DNA from: CAWBYL01 sp963793025
GTDB taxonomy: Bacteria; Actinomycetota; Acidimicrobiia; Acidimicrobiales; Acidimicrobilacustridaceae
DNA length: 64,000 bases
Reading direction: 5' to 3'
Assembly: GCA_963793025.1 (NCBI GenBank)
Contig: CAWBYL010000005.1
Coordinates: 124,001-188,000 of the forward strand
Numbering within the stretch: position 1 is the first letter of the stretch; each line of letters begins with the position of its first letter. Both the position numbers and the translations under genes were made by a program. This document shows positions 42,266-50,833 of this stretch, piece after piece. Below the pieces are notes generated by a model. It worked only from the letters and a program-made list of their open reading frames with translations. It was not told the origin of the DNA and did not search any database.

Positions 42266-43177
42266 TCACGCGGCGCGGCGTTGGAACACGGCGAGGAGGA
42301 CGCCGACCACGTAGCCCGGAGTGTGGATCTGCTCCCAGGTGAACCGGCTGACCTCGATGCCCGCGCGCTGGGCGGCATGGTCACGAGCCCGGTCGCGTTC
42401 GAAGTCAGCCACCCGCGCGTGCCACGAGCGACCGTCCCCTTCGACGATCCGGCGCGGGCCCGGGAACCACGCGTCCACGGTCTGGCCTCCGCCCGACTCC
42501 CACGGGGCGGGGGCCTGGGCGACGAATGCGGGCAGGCGGGGATCCTGGAGGAGGGGGTACAACGCCGCTTCCAACTCGCTGGTTGCCGTGGCGCAGGACC
42601 CGCTCCGCTCAGCGAGGAGTCGACCGAGGAGGCGTACACCCGAGGCGTGCCTGGCCCGACCGACCCGCCACACTGACGCCAGCTCGTCCAGGTCGGTCTT
42701 CCCGGCCAGCACGGCATGGTCGATCGCGGCGGCGAGGCAGGCCGCGTCGCAGGTGCCGGTGACGTCGACGAGGGTCTGCGCCGTCGTGGTCACGCGGATT
42801 CCCTCGATGCGCGTCACCGGCACCGGCAGGCGATGGCGCACCGTGGCCAGCCGAGTGCGCCCGGCGGACCGGTCGGCGCTCAGCTCGATCCGACCGAGTC
42901 GGAAGCCGGGGAGCCCGTGCAGGACGGCGGCGCTCGTGCCCGACAGCGCCGAGCCACGGACCGCCAGCTCGGCCGCCTTGAACTGGCGCAGCATGGTCGG
43001 CGGGTTCCCCGGCAGGGCGTACACGCCGCGTTCGAGGCGGAGCCATCGACCGGCGGCTACTCGCCGTTTCGCCTTCTGGCGGTCACCGTCGACCTGGTGG
43101 ACCTGAGCAATGGAGAAGGCGCCGTGCTGTCGTCGGGCGAGCGCCTCGATGGCCCTGTCGAATCTGGTGTCGGCCAT
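42266..43177 (-). CDS. AbiEi-like antitoxin N-domain plus DUF559 (Vsr-like) C-domain protein
   Basis: A 303-residue protein. The N-terminus is the winged-helix AbiEi_4-type domain (AIEALARRQHGAFSIAQVHQVDGDRQKAKRRVAAGRWLRLERGVYALPG). The middle is an all-alpha/beta linker common to this family. The C-terminus (about 205-295) is a DUF559/restriction-endonuclease-like fold with VDAWFPGPRRIVEGDGRSWH..DFERDRARDHAAQRAGIEVSRFTWEQI. No AbiEii toxin gene is adjacent, so it is not a classic toxin-antitoxin pair. Such orphan genes are frequent in actinobacteria; their role is unproven. It is flanked on both sides by hairpin repeats. Confidence 0.82.
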   Translation of the reverse strand: MADTRFDRAIEALARRQHGAFSIAQVHQVDGDRQKAKRRVAAGRWLRLERGVYALPGNPPTMLRQFKAAELAVRGSALSGTSAAVLHGLPGFRLGRIELSADRSAGRTRLATVRHRLPVPVTRIEGIRVTTTAQTLVDVTGTCDAACLAAAIDHAVLAGKTDLDELASVWRVGRARHASGVRLLGRLLAERSGSCATATSELEAALYPLLQDPRLPAFVAQAPAPWESGGGQTVDAWFPGPRRIVEGDGRSWHARVADFERDRARDHAAQRAGIEVSRFTWEQIHTPGYVVGVLLAVFQRRAA

Positions 43178-43213
43178 CTCGTCAGTCTGGCGCCCGGGTG
43201 TGACAGTTGAGCC

Positions 43214-43266
43214 GGGGTGTCGATGGCGCAGAGGTGGGGGTCGGTTTCCGACTCTTGGGTCGACGG
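43214..43266. repeat. 53-bp tandem repeat, copy 1
   Basis: It starts GGGGTGTCGATGGCGC and contains the hairpin GGGTCGG-TTT-CCGACTC, ending GGGTCGACGG. About 48 of 53 bases match copy 2 at 43286-43338; the two copies are 72 bases apart start to start. Confidence 0.85.
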
Positions 43267-43285
43267 GTGAGCGTGGTCGCGTGTC

Positions 43286-43338
43286 GGGGTGTCGATGGCG
43301 CGGAGGTGAGGGTCGGTTTCCGACCCTCGGGTCAACGG
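43286..43338. repeat. 53-bp tandem repeat, copy 2
   Basis: Same unit as 43214-43266, with the better hairpin GAGGGTCGG-TTT-CCGACCCTC. Its right end overlaps the stop codon of the neighbouring oxidoreductase gene (43332-43334), so it may act as that gene's transcription terminator. Confidence 0.85.
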
Positions 43339-44372
43339 ACCCGGACCACGACTCGGCCCATCGTCCTCCGTTCGATCATGTCGGTGAGGGCCCCGGGGAC
43401 GTCGTCGAAGTCCACCGTGCGGGTCACGAGCGGGCGGTACGTGCCGGCGTCGAGCATGGTGCGCAGGGCGGCGTCGGCCTCGGCCCAGAGGGCGGCCATG
43501 TGCTCCGGTGGGTAGCCGCCGAGGGTGGCTCCGACCAGGGTGTGGTTGCGGACGTAGAAGTGCGGATCGTGGGGGATGAGGCCGCCGGCGTGACCACACA
43601 GCACGTGGCGTCCGTCGGGCACGAGGGCGTCGCGCAGGTCGGCGCCGGCCTGCCCCTGAACGGGGTCGACGATCACGTCGACGCCGCGCCCGTTCGTCAG
43701 CGCCCGCACGGCGTCCACCACGCCACCCTCGAGGTGGTCGACGGTGTCGGCGCCCAACTCGGCGCAGAAGGCGGCCTTCTCGGGACCGCCCACGATGGCG
43801 ATGACACGGGCCCCGGCCGCCCGGCACAGCTGGACGTAGGCCGAGCCCAGGCCACCGGCCGCACCCAGGACCGCCACCGTCTCCCCCGCCTGGACCTGCG
43901 CCCGACGGTTGATGACGTGGTACCCGGTGTACGCGGGGATGACGAAGCCGGCGGCGTCCTCGTCGCTCATCGAGTCCGGCACCTCGAAGATCGTCCCGAC
44001 GCCGATGGCCACCGGGGCCAGGCTCCCGAAGGGTTGGATGCAGGTGGCGACCACCCGCTTGCCGAGCAGGTGGCGGCTGTGCGGCGGGGCGTCGGTGACC
44101 ACGCCGACCCCTTCTTGTCCCGACGTGTACGGCCGGTCGACCGGCACGGGGTAGGCGCCCGTGGCCATGGTCACGTCGGGGAGGGCCAGACCGGCGACGC
44201 TCACGTCGAGCACCACCCAGTCGTCGTACGGATGGCGTCCCCGGGCCGCGGGCACCCAGCCGCCCATGCTCATCCCGAGGCCCTCGAGGTCGGCAGCGCG
44301 GGGCGGGGCCACGTCCTCCTGGACCAGCACATCCTCGGGCTCGCCGAAATCGTGGACACGCCAAGCGCGCAT
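43332..44372 (-). CDS. Medium-chain dehydrogenase/reductase (zinc-less alcohol dehydrogenase or quinone-oxidoreductase type)
   Basis: A 346-residue NAD(P)H-dependent oxidoreductase. It has the N-terminal catalytic domain (MRAWRVHDFGEPEDVLVQEDVAPP, SGQEGVGVVTDAP), the Rossmann motif VAVLGAAGGLGSAYVQL, GADTVDHLEGGVVDAVRALTNGRGVDVIVDPVQG, and the late TMGRVVVRVR. Catalytic-zinc Cys/His residues are not all present. The ATG at 44372 has GGGGGAG four bases upstream. Its gene ends within a 53-bp repeat. The substrate is unknown. Confidence 0.88.
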   Translation of the reverse strand: MRAWRVHDFGEPEDVLVQEDVAPPRAADLEGLGMSMGGWVPAARGRHPYDDWVVLDVSVAGLALPDVTMATGAYPVPVDRPYTSGQEGVGVVTDAPPHSRHLLGKRVVATCIQPFGSLAPVAIGVGTIFEVPDSMSDEDAAGFVIPAYTGYHVINRRAQVQAGETVAVLGAAGGLGSAYVQLCRAAGARVIAIVGGPEKAAFCAELGADTVDHLEGGVVDAVRALTNGRGVDVIVDPVQGQAGADLRDALVPDGRHVLCGHAGGLIPHDPHFYVRNHTLVGATLGGYPPEHMAALWAEADAALRTMLDAGTYRPLVTRTVDFDDVPGALTDMIERRTMGRVVVRVR

Positions 44373-44436
44373 GTGTCTCCCCCTCGCTCCGTCGGTCACC
44401 CTACGGGAGCGACCGTGGGCCCGGCCGGGTGACGGT

Positions 44437-45042
44437 TCAGTCAGCCCTGGGGGCGAGGCCGCGGAGCATCGTCTCGACCAGTTCGTCGGCGGTGGTGCCC
44501 ATGTCCGACACCAGGCAGATGCCGGCCAGCTCGAGGGAGACCACGCCATGGCCGGCGGCCCAGATCTGCTGGGCCACGCTGGCCGCGTCGCCCGGGGCGA
44601 GGGCGTCCTCGCGCATGCCTCGCTCCACGGCCCGCACCAGCTCGTCGAACGACGAGGCCGCCACGGTCGCGGATTCCTCGGAGGGCTCGAAGCCGGGGAC
44701 CGAGCGCATGAACATCACCTCGTAGGTGGTGGGGTGTTCGATGCCCAGTCGGCGGTAGCGACGACAGAGCTCGCGGAGGGCCTCGAGCGGGTCGTCCATG
44801 GGGGCGACCTCGGCGAAGGCCGCCCGCAGACGCTCGAAGCCTCGCCGGAAGACGGCATCGATGACCCCGTTCTTGCCGTCGAAGTGGTTGTAGACCCCCA
44901 TGGGGGCCACGCCGGCCTCGGCGGCGAGCTTGCGGACCGACAGACCTTCGGGCCCGTCTCGGTCGAGCATCCGGACGGCGGCGTCGACCAGGGCCTGCTC
45001 GATCTCGACCGACGGCGTGCGTTGGCGGGTGGCGGCGGACAT
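44437..45042 (-). CDS. TetR-family transcriptional regulator
   Basis: A 201-residue repressor. The N-terminal helix-turn-helix is ALVDAAVRMLDRDGPEGLSVRKLAAEAGVAPMGVYNHFDGKNGVIDAVF (residues 16-64); the C-terminal ligand domain (WHG/TetR_C type) follows. It is divergent from the DHA2-type MFS gene, with two matching inverted repeats in the 96-base gap, so it most likely represses the exporter and itself until a toxic ligand binds. Confidence 0.9.
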   Translation of the reverse strand: MSAATRQRTPSVEIEQALVDAAVRMLDRDGPEGLSVRKLAAEAGVAPMGVYNHFDGKNGVIDAVFRRGFERLRAAFAEVAPMDDPLEALRELCRRYRRLGIEHPTTYEVMFMRSVPGFEPSEESATVAASSFDELVRAVERGMREDALAPGDAASVAQQIWAAGHGVVSLELAGICLVSDMGTTADELVETMLRGLAPRAD

Positions 45043-45060
45043 GCCCTGGACAATAACAGA

Positions 45061-45116
45061 ACGCTGTGCCACAGTCATGGCACGTCGTACTACAACTACG
45101 TCACGCTGTTCCACAG
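45061..45116. promoter_or_regulatory. Twin candidate TetR operators in the tetR/MFS gap
   Basis: ACGCTGTGCCACAG at 45061-45074 and ACGCTGTTCCACAG at 45103-45116 match in 13 of 14 bases and lie 42 bases apart (four DNA turns). Each contains CTGTN-C-CACAG; the first is a perfect 5-1-5 palindrome. A further inverted pair GTGCCA (45066-45071) and TGGCAC (45078-45083) overlaps the first. Confidence 0.6.
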
Positions 45117-45138
45117 CCGACCGTCGGAGGTCCCCCCC

Positions 45139-46744
45139 ATGGACGAATCGCTCATCCACCGTCGCCGCTGGTCGATACTCGCCGTGTTGTCGGTGTGCGT
45201 CTTCCTGGTGGTGGTCGACAACACCATCGTCAACGTCGCCCTCCCCACGCTCAGCCGCGAGCTGAGCGCGTCGACCACCGAGCTGCAGTGGATCGTGGAC
45301 GCCTACAGCCTGGTGTTCGCCGGGCTCCTCCTGGCCGCCGGCGGCCTGGGTGACCGCTTCGGTCGCAAGGGCACGATGCAGATCGGCCTCGTGCTGTTCG
45401 GCCTGTTCAGCCTGGCCGCCGCCTTCTCCACCAACTCGGGCCAGCTCATCGCCGCCCGGGGCGCGATGGGAATCGGTGCCGCCCTCATCTTCCCGGCCAC
45501 GCTGGCCATCCTCACCAACGTCTTCGCCGATCCGACGGAGCGGGCCAAGGCCATCGGCATCTGGTCCGCCGTGTCCGGTCTGGCCGTCGCCTTCGGACCG
45601 GTCACCGGAGGCCTCCTCCTCGAGCACTTCTGGTGGGGCTCGATCTTCCTCGTCAACGTGCCCATCGTGCTCGTCGCGCTCGGTCTCGGGCGGGTGCTCG
45701 TGCCCACCTCCAACGACCCCGACGTCGGCCGCTTCGACATACCCGGCGTGCTCCTGTCGATCAGCGGCGTCGGGCTGCTCGTGTTGACCGTGATCGAGGG
45801 GCCCCGTTGGGGCTGGTCGTCCCCGAGCACCCTCCTGGGCTTTGCCGGCTCGGCGCTGCTGCTCACCGTGTTCGTGCTGTGGGAGCTGAGGATCCCCCAC
45901 CCGCTGATCGACGTGCGGGTGTTCCGCATCGCCCGGTTCTCGGCGGCCGCCGCCTCCATCGCAGTGGCCTTCTTCGCCCTGTTCGGGTTCATCTTCCTCG
46001 CCACCCAGTACTTCCAGTTCGCCCTGGGCTACTCGACGCTCTCCGCCGGGCTCCACACGCTCCCATTCGCCATCTTCGCCGGCATCACCGCGCCGATCGG
46101 AGCGCGCCTGGCCCTGCGCTACGGGCCCCGCCGGGTGGTGTCCACCGGCCTGGTGTCGATGGCCGTCGGGCTCTTCATGGCCAGTCGCTTCAGCACCGAG
46201 ACGGCGTACTTCGGGCCGGTCGTGATCTCGATGGCCCTGCTCGCCATCGGGCTCTCGCTCGTCACCGCACCGGCCACCGACGCGGTGATGGGCTCCCTCC
46301 CCCCGGAGAAGGCCGGTGCCGGTGCCGCTGTCAACGACACGACGCCGCGAGCTGGGGGGCACCCTCGGTGTGGCCGTCGTCGGCAGCGTCTTCGCCTCGG
46401 CCTACGCGCCGCGCATCGGTGACTTCCTCTCGCGCTTCCCGGTGCCGGCCGAGGCGCTGGCCGCGGCCAAGGAGTCGATGGCCGCCGCCGTCGAGGTCGC
46501 CGCTCAGGCGCCGGTCGGGATGCAGCAGGCCTTCCGTGACGCGGCCACCGACTCGTTCATGCACGGCATGAGCATCGGCTGCCTCATCGCCGCCGGGGTC
46601 GCCCTGGTCGGGGCCGTGGTCGCCTTCGTGGCCCTCCCGGATCGGGCCGACGAGCCCGCCGTCACCCTCGCCGACCTCGGCGAGGAGAACCTCGACGGTG
46701 AAGGGGCTCTCGGCTCGGTCGGCCTGGCCCCCGAGCCTGCCTGA
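45139..46744 (+). CDS. DHA2-type (EmrB/QacA) MFS exporter, frame-disrupted near 46347
   Basis: A 14-helix drug/proton antiporter of about 534 residues if repaired. Motifs: VVDNTIVNVALPTLSREL in helix 1, motif A GGLGDRFGRKG, motif C SVSGLAVAFGPVTGGLLLEHFWWGSIFLVN. The main frame is good to AAVNDTT; the natural continuation RELGGTLGVAVVGSVFASAYAPRIGDFL is in another frame ending at 46744. Removing one base in ACGACGCCGCGAG (46342-46354) joins them. An assembly insertion or recent inactivation. Otherwise the sequence shows no decay. The ATG at 45139 follows a GGAGG. Confidence 0.82.
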
Positions 46745-46822
46745 GCACGGCGTCGACGGTCGCGGGCGGAGAATTCCGTCGGGGACCGTCGGAGTCGGGG
46801 TGGCGGCGACGACAGTAGGGAT

Positions 46823-47341
46823 GTGAGCGACGCACGCGAGCGGGACGAAGGAGCGGCGAGGGGAGTCCTCGACCTCTACGACCGCACCCTGCCCACGGTG
46901 TACGGCTATCTGATCGCCCGCTGTGGCGACGTCGGGGTGGCCGAGGAGCTGACGTCGGAGGTGTTCCTCGCCGCCGTGTCGGCCGAGAAGGGCGGGGCGA
47001 CCGACCTGAGCGGGGCCTGGCTCGTCGGGGTGGCCCGTCACAAGCTCGTCGACCACTGGCGCCGCCGGGAGCGCGAGGACCGCAAGCTGGCGGCTGTCGC
47101 GGCCCAGCCCTCGACACCCGACGATCCGTGGGACGACCGCCTCGACGTGCTCCGGGCCCATGAGGTCCTGAGGACGCTCGGTCCGGCGAACCGCCTCGCC
47201 CTCACGCTGCGCTACCTCGATGGTCTGTCGATCCCCGATATGGCCACGGAGCTGGGGCGCAGCCGACACGCCACCGAGGCACTGGTGGTGCGGGCCCGAG
47301 CAGCCTTTCGACGCGCCTACCTCGAGGAGGAGCAGCCATGA
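46823..47341 (+). CDS. ECF RNA polymerase sigma factor
   Basis: A 172-residue sigma-70 family extracytoplasmic-function factor with only regions 2 and 4: LYDRTLPTVYGYLIARCGDVGVAEELTSEVFLAAV and WLVGVARHKLVDHWRRRERED (region 2), then LRTLGPANRLALTLRYLDGLSIPDMATELGRSRHATEALVVRARAAFRRAY (region 4 with helix-turn-helix). GTG at 46823. Its stop overlaps the VOC gene start by four bases (ATGA, 47338-47341), so the VOC protein is made with it and may control it. No classical anti-sigma gene follows. Confidence 0.9.
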   Translation: MSDARERDEGAARGVLDLYDRTLPTVYGYLIARCGDVGVAEELTSEVFLAAVSAEKGGATDLSGAWLVGVARHKLVDHWRRREREDRKLAAVAAQPSTPDDPWDDRLDVLRAHEVLRTLGPANRLALTLRYLDGLSIPDMATELGRSRHATEALVVRARAAFRRAYLEEEQP

Positions 47342-48285
47342 CCGATCCGCTCGACGCGCTCCGCCTCCCCGCCACTCCGCTGGCACCGAACCCCGAGTTC
47401 GCCGTTCGCCTGCGCCAGCAGATCACCCGCGCCCTCGCCGAGGGCATCGACCAAGGAGGTCCGATGACCACCACCGAGAACACCGACCTCACCGCCGCCT
47501 CGAGCACGAGGCGCCCGACGCTCTCCCCCTACCTCGCCGTGCGAGACGCTCGACGTGCCATGGCGTGGTACGTCGACGTCTTCGGCGGGACCCTCGGCGA
47601 CGTGGTCGAGATGCCCGACGGTCGCGTCGGTCACGCCGAGGTCCGCATCGGCGACGCCACCTTGATGCTGGCCGACGAGTTCCCCGAGATGGACGTGGTC
47701 GGCCCGTTGGGCCGGGGTGGCACGACGGTGTCGCTGGTGCTCGACGTGGACGACGTGGACCGCACCACCGACACCGCGGCGTCGGCCGGGGCCACCGTGG
47801 AACGAGCGCCCGCGGACATGCCCTACGGCTTCCGAGCGGCGGCGGTCATCGATCCCTTCGGTCACCGGTGGCTCATCGAGGCGCCGCTGGCCGCGAACGA
47901 AGGCGCCGACGAGCCGGTGACGGCTGACGAGCCGGTGACCGGTCCCGGCGACATCGTGTACGTCACATGGCGGGTGCAGGACGAGCAGAAGACGGCGGCC
48001 TTCTTCGGGGCGCTGTTGGGCTGGACGTTCACCCCCGGGCACGTCGAGCGCGGCCTGCAGGTGCACGGCGCCAACGTGCTCGGCGGTCTGTGGGGGGGCG
48101 GCGACGATGCGGTGGTCGACGCCAAGCTCATGTACCAGGTGTCCGACATCGTCGAGGGCGTGGCGCTGGTCCGCTCCCTCGGGGGCACGGCCACCGAGCC
48201 CGAGCGGCAGCCCTACGGCTGGTCCTCGGAGTGCACCGACGACCAGGGCATGGAGTTCTGGATCACCAGTCCGGGCGAGGACTGA
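47338..48285 (+). CDS. Two-domain VOC (glyoxalase-fold) protein coupled to an ECF sigma factor
   Basis: A 315-residue protein. The first 35 residues (DPLDALRLPATPLAPNPEFAVRLRQQITRAL) form a helix typical of partners of one ECF group. Two VOC domains follow: about 58-180 (SPYLAVRDARRAMAWYVDVFGGTLGD ... DPFGHRWLIEAP) and 200-312 (IVYVTWRVQDEQKTAAFFGALLGW ... DDQGMEFWITSPGED). VOC domains bind small molecules or metals. Coupling to the sigma gene suggests ligand-controlled sigma activity or a target enzyme; this is inference. A later ATG at 47464 has AAGGAGG before it and could give a form lacking the N-terminal helix. Confidence 0.85.
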   Translation: MTDPLDALRLPATPLAPNPEFAVRLRQQITRALAEGIDQGGPMTTTENTDLTAASSTRRPTLSPYLAVRDARRAMAWYVDVFGGTLGDVVEMPDGRVGHAEVRIGDATLMLADEFPEMDVVGPLGRGGTTVSLVLDVDDVDRTTDTAASAGATVERAPADMPYGFRAAAVIDPFGHRWLIEAPLAANEGADEPVTADEPVTGPGDIVYVTWRVQDEQKTAAFFGALLGWTFTPGHVERGLQVHGANVLGGLWGGGDDAVVDAKLMYQVSDIVEGVALVRSLGGTATEPERQPYGWSSECTDDQGMEFWITSPGED

Positions 48286-48339
48286 CCGGCGGGTCCCGGT
48301 GACCGGGCGCCGGTCGTCGGGTTCGGGGAGACTCGGTTC

Positions 48340-48846
48340 ATGACCACCACCGACGACCTGTTGGCCCGCGCCGAGATCACCGACGTGATCCAGCGCCTCG
48401 CTCGGGGCACCGACCGCCTCGACGAGGAGCTGATGGCGTCGTGCTACCACCCTGACGGCTTCGACGACCACAACAGCTTCCGCGGGAGCGGGACCGAGTT
48501 CGCGGCCTGGGTGTGCGAGGTCCTGCCCAACTTCGCGGCCACGACCCACTTCATCGGCCTGCCCCACATCCGCCTCGACGGGGACGTCGCCCAGGTCGAC
48601 ACGTACTGCGTGGCCCACCACGTCGCCAGGCCCGACTCGGAGGGCGAGGCCAGCGACATGGTGTTGAGCCTCCGCTACGTCGATCGCTTCGAGCGGCGCG
48701 ACGGTCGCTGGCTGATCGCCAAGCGGGTCTGTGCCTTCGACTGGAACTACACCGTTGCGTTCGACTCGACGGTCGGCTTCCAGTTCGAGGCGGACTTCAC
48801 CGTCGGGCACCGCGACCGCAGCGACATCACCTATGGCGGCGTGTAG
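48340..48846 (+). CDS. SnoaL-like / nuclear transport factor 2 family protein
   Basis: A 168-residue NTF2-fold protein (LLARAEITDVIQRLARGTDRLDEELMASCYHPDGFDDHNSFRG, then HVARPDSEGEASDMVLSLRYVDRFERRDGRWLIAKR). The family includes steroid isomerases, dehydratases and hydroxylase partners. The Asp/His pocket residues are typical of dehydratase-like members (DDHN). The ATG at 48340 lies 54 bases after the VOC gene, so it could be on the same transcript. Confidence 0.85.
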   Translation: MTTTDDLLARAEITDVIQRLARGTDRLDEELMASCYHPDGFDDHNSFRGSGTEFAAWVCEVLPNFAATTHFIGLPHIRLDGDVAQVDTYCVAHHVARPDSEGEASDMVLSLRYVDRFERRDGRWLIAKRVCAFDWNYTVAFDSTVGFQFEADFTVGHRDRSDITYGGV

Positions 48847-48856
48847 CGCCCCTCGC

Positions 48857-49408
48857 CTAGCTCTGGCTGGTGGCGACGTCGCGCCGGACGGAGACACCGG
48901 TGCGCATCAACAGACCGGCCACGACCAACACGGCGCCGACGGCGAGGGCGATCCAGCCGTGAGCTGATTCGAGATCGAGGTCGGCTCGGCTCGAGCCGGC
49001 GATCACGATGCCCAGACCGGCGCAGGCGAGGATGGCGCCGACCACGACCTTGGAGGCCCGGTCGGCCGACCCGCCAGCGATCATGGCGACGAGGGCGGCG
49101 ACGAGGGTGCCGATGGCCACCCACGGGGTGAAGGCGACGCCGGCCACGTCGACGGGGGCGGAGTCGAGCCCGGCGGTCCAGTCGATGCGGATGAGGGCGA
49201 TGACGGCCATCACCGTGGGGACGGCCGCCGCGATCACGGCCAGCCCCCGCAGGGCCGAGTTCCACGCCGCATGGTCGGAGCTGCTCACCCGTTCGGAGTA
49301 GCCGGTGCGAGCGGGAGCGTCGCGGTCGGTGGCCACCGCGTGGCGGGTGCCCACGAGTTCGTCGTCGTGGTCGGCGGTGGTGGATTCGTGGCGGTTGAGC
49401 ATCGACAT
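48857..49408 (-). CDS. Small four-helix membrane protein of unknown function
   Basis: A 183-residue protein with a charged N-terminal 60 residues and four hydrophobic helices (LRGLAVIAAAVPTVMAVIALI, AFTPWVAIGTLVAALVAMIAG, VVVGAILACAGLGIVIAG, GWIALAVGAVLVVAGLLM). I recognise no family with certainty. The ATG at 49408 is chosen because GAGGAA lies six bases upstream. It is divergent from the LLM oxidoreductase gene. Confidence 0.7.
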   Translation of the reverse strand: MSMLNRHESTTADHDDELVGTRHAVATDRDAPARTGYSERVSSSDHAAWNSALRGLAVIAAAVPTVMAVIALIRIDWTAGLDSAPVDVAGVAFTPWVAIGTLVAALVAMIAGGSADRASKVVVGAILACAGLGIVIAGSSRADLDLESAHGWIALAVGAVLVVAGLLMRTGVSVRRDVATSQS

Positions 49409-49610
49409 GGTGGTTCCTCGGTTCGAGTTGTTCTCGCCGTCCGAGGTCATGTACCCACGTAGCGCTGTTGTGTGCCCGGCAGAGCACCCTTGTGCTGGCG
49501 ATCGAGGGGTCACTAGCGTCAAAGCCGTGGGTGCGGGGGGTCTGCACCCGGAGGTTCCGTCGCACGCGAGGGGTCGCGTGCGGTCCGCCCATCGATCAGG
49601 GGGAGCACAC

Positions 49611-50741
49611 GTGGAGTTCGGGCTTTTCATCCAGGGCTACGTGCCCGGTTTCCGGCAGGACGCCGATCCCGAGGCCGAGCACAAGGCGTTCCAGGACGAG
49701 CTCGCCGCCGTGATCGCCGCGGACAAGGCGGGCTTCAAGTACGTCTGGGTCACCGAGCATCACTTCCTCGACGAGTACTCCCACCTCTCGGCCAACGACG
49801 TCATCCTCGGCTACCTCGCTCACGCCACCGAGCGGATCCACCTCGGATCGGGCATCTTCAATCCCCTGCCGACGGTCAACCACCCGGCCAAGGTGGCCGA
49901 ACGGGTGGCGATGCTCGACCACCTCTCGAACGGCCGCTTCGAGTTCGGGAGCGGTCGCGGAGCCGGTAGCCACGAGATCCTCGGGTTCTTGCCCGACATG
50001 ACCGACCTCACCGGCACCCGGGCCATCTGGGAGGACGTGATCGGCGAGTTCCCCAAGATGTGGATGCAGGACACCTACCAGGGCTATGACGGCGAGTACT
50101 GGTCCCTCCCGCCCCGCAAGATCCTGCCCAAGCCCTACAAGAAGCCTCATCCGCCCATGTGGTACGCCGCCGGCAACACGTCGAGCTACGAGATGGCCGC
50201 GCACAAGGGCCTGGGCGTGCTCGGTTTCTCGGTCGGCGATCTCGAGGGGGCCGAGAAGGCGGTGAAGTCGTACAAGTCGGCCATCGCCGACGCCGACCCG
50301 GTCGGCGCCTTCGTGAACGACAACATCATGTGCACCGTGGCGGCCTACGTGGGGGAGGACGGCCAGGACGTGCGCCGTCGGGCCGTCGAGTCCCGCCCGA
50401 ACTACCTCGTCAGCAACGTGTTCCGCTACCACGACACCTTCCCCCATCCCCCCGAGGTCCCGCAGTGGCCCGACCTCATCCCGGACGCCGATCTCGACGC
50501 CATCAACTTCATGGGCGACTCCGGCCAGCTCGTGCTGGGCGACCCCGACGAAGCCCTGGCCACCTGCCGCAGGTGGGAGTCGGTGGGCGTCGATCAGCTG
50601 GTGTTCGGAATCGGTCCGGCGTCGCGCGAGGACACGCTGGAGACGATCCGGCTCATGGGTGAGCACGTGATCCCGAAGGTCGACACCGATCCGGTGCACC
50701 GCACCACCCGCATGCGCGACGGCGCGGCGTCCACAGTCTGA
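49611..50741 (+). CDS. LLM-class flavin/F420-dependent oxidoreductase (copy 1 of the island)
   Basis: A 376-residue TIM-barrel enzyme of the bacterial luciferase-like family using FMNH2 or F420. It has EFGLFIQGYVPGF, VWVTEHHFLDEYSHLSANDVILGYLAHATERIHLGSGI, HPAKVAERVAMLDHLSNGRFEFGSGRGAGSHE, and PHPPMWYAAGNTSSYEMAAHKGLGVLGFS. GTG at 49611 with GGGGGAG six bases before it. It precedes three tandem substrate-binding protein genes; the pairing with a similar enzyme beyond them suggests uptake and oxidation of a shared compound. Cofactor and substrate are undetermined. Confidence 0.88.
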   Translation: MEFGLFIQGYVPGFRQDADPEAEHKAFQDELAAVIAADKAGFKYVWVTEHHFLDEYSHLSANDVILGYLAHATERIHLGSGIFNPLPTVNHPAKVAERVAMLDHLSNGRFEFGSGRGAGSHEILGFLPDMTDLTGTRAIWEDVIGEFPKMWMQDTYQGYDGEYWSLPPRKILPKPYKKPHPPMWYAAGNTSSYEMAAHKGLGVLGFSVGDLEGAEKAVKSYKSAIADADPVGAFVNDNIMCTVAAYVGEDGQDVRRRAVESRPNYLVSNVFRYHDTFPHPPEVPQWPDLIPDADLDAINFMGDSGQLVLGDPDEALATCRRWESVGVDQLVFGIGPASREDTLETIRLMGEHVIPKVDTDPVHRTTRMRDGAASTV

Positions 50742-50763
50742 CGGCTCTGCCGCAGAGCAGTGC

Positions 50764-50789
50764 CCCACCCTGCCTTCTGGCGGGGTGGG
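50764..50789 (+). terminator. Hairpin after LLM gene 1
   Basis: CCCACCCTGCC and GGCGGGGTGGG form an 11-bp stem (one G-T pair) around TTCT just after the stop codon. No U tract, which is usual in this GC-rich genome. Confidence 0.65.
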
Positions 50790-50833
50790 TCGTCTCGGGC
50801 GCCAGATCGGCGGCCGGACCGAGGGGGGAACTC

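Noticed and set aside
42266..43177. AbiE toxin-antitoxin pair
   Set aside because: Only the AbiEi-like part is present and no nucleotidyltransferase toxin gene is adjacent.
43214..43338. CRISPR array
   Set aside because: Only two 53-bp copies with a 19-base gap, no cas genes, and each contains a terminator-like hairpin.
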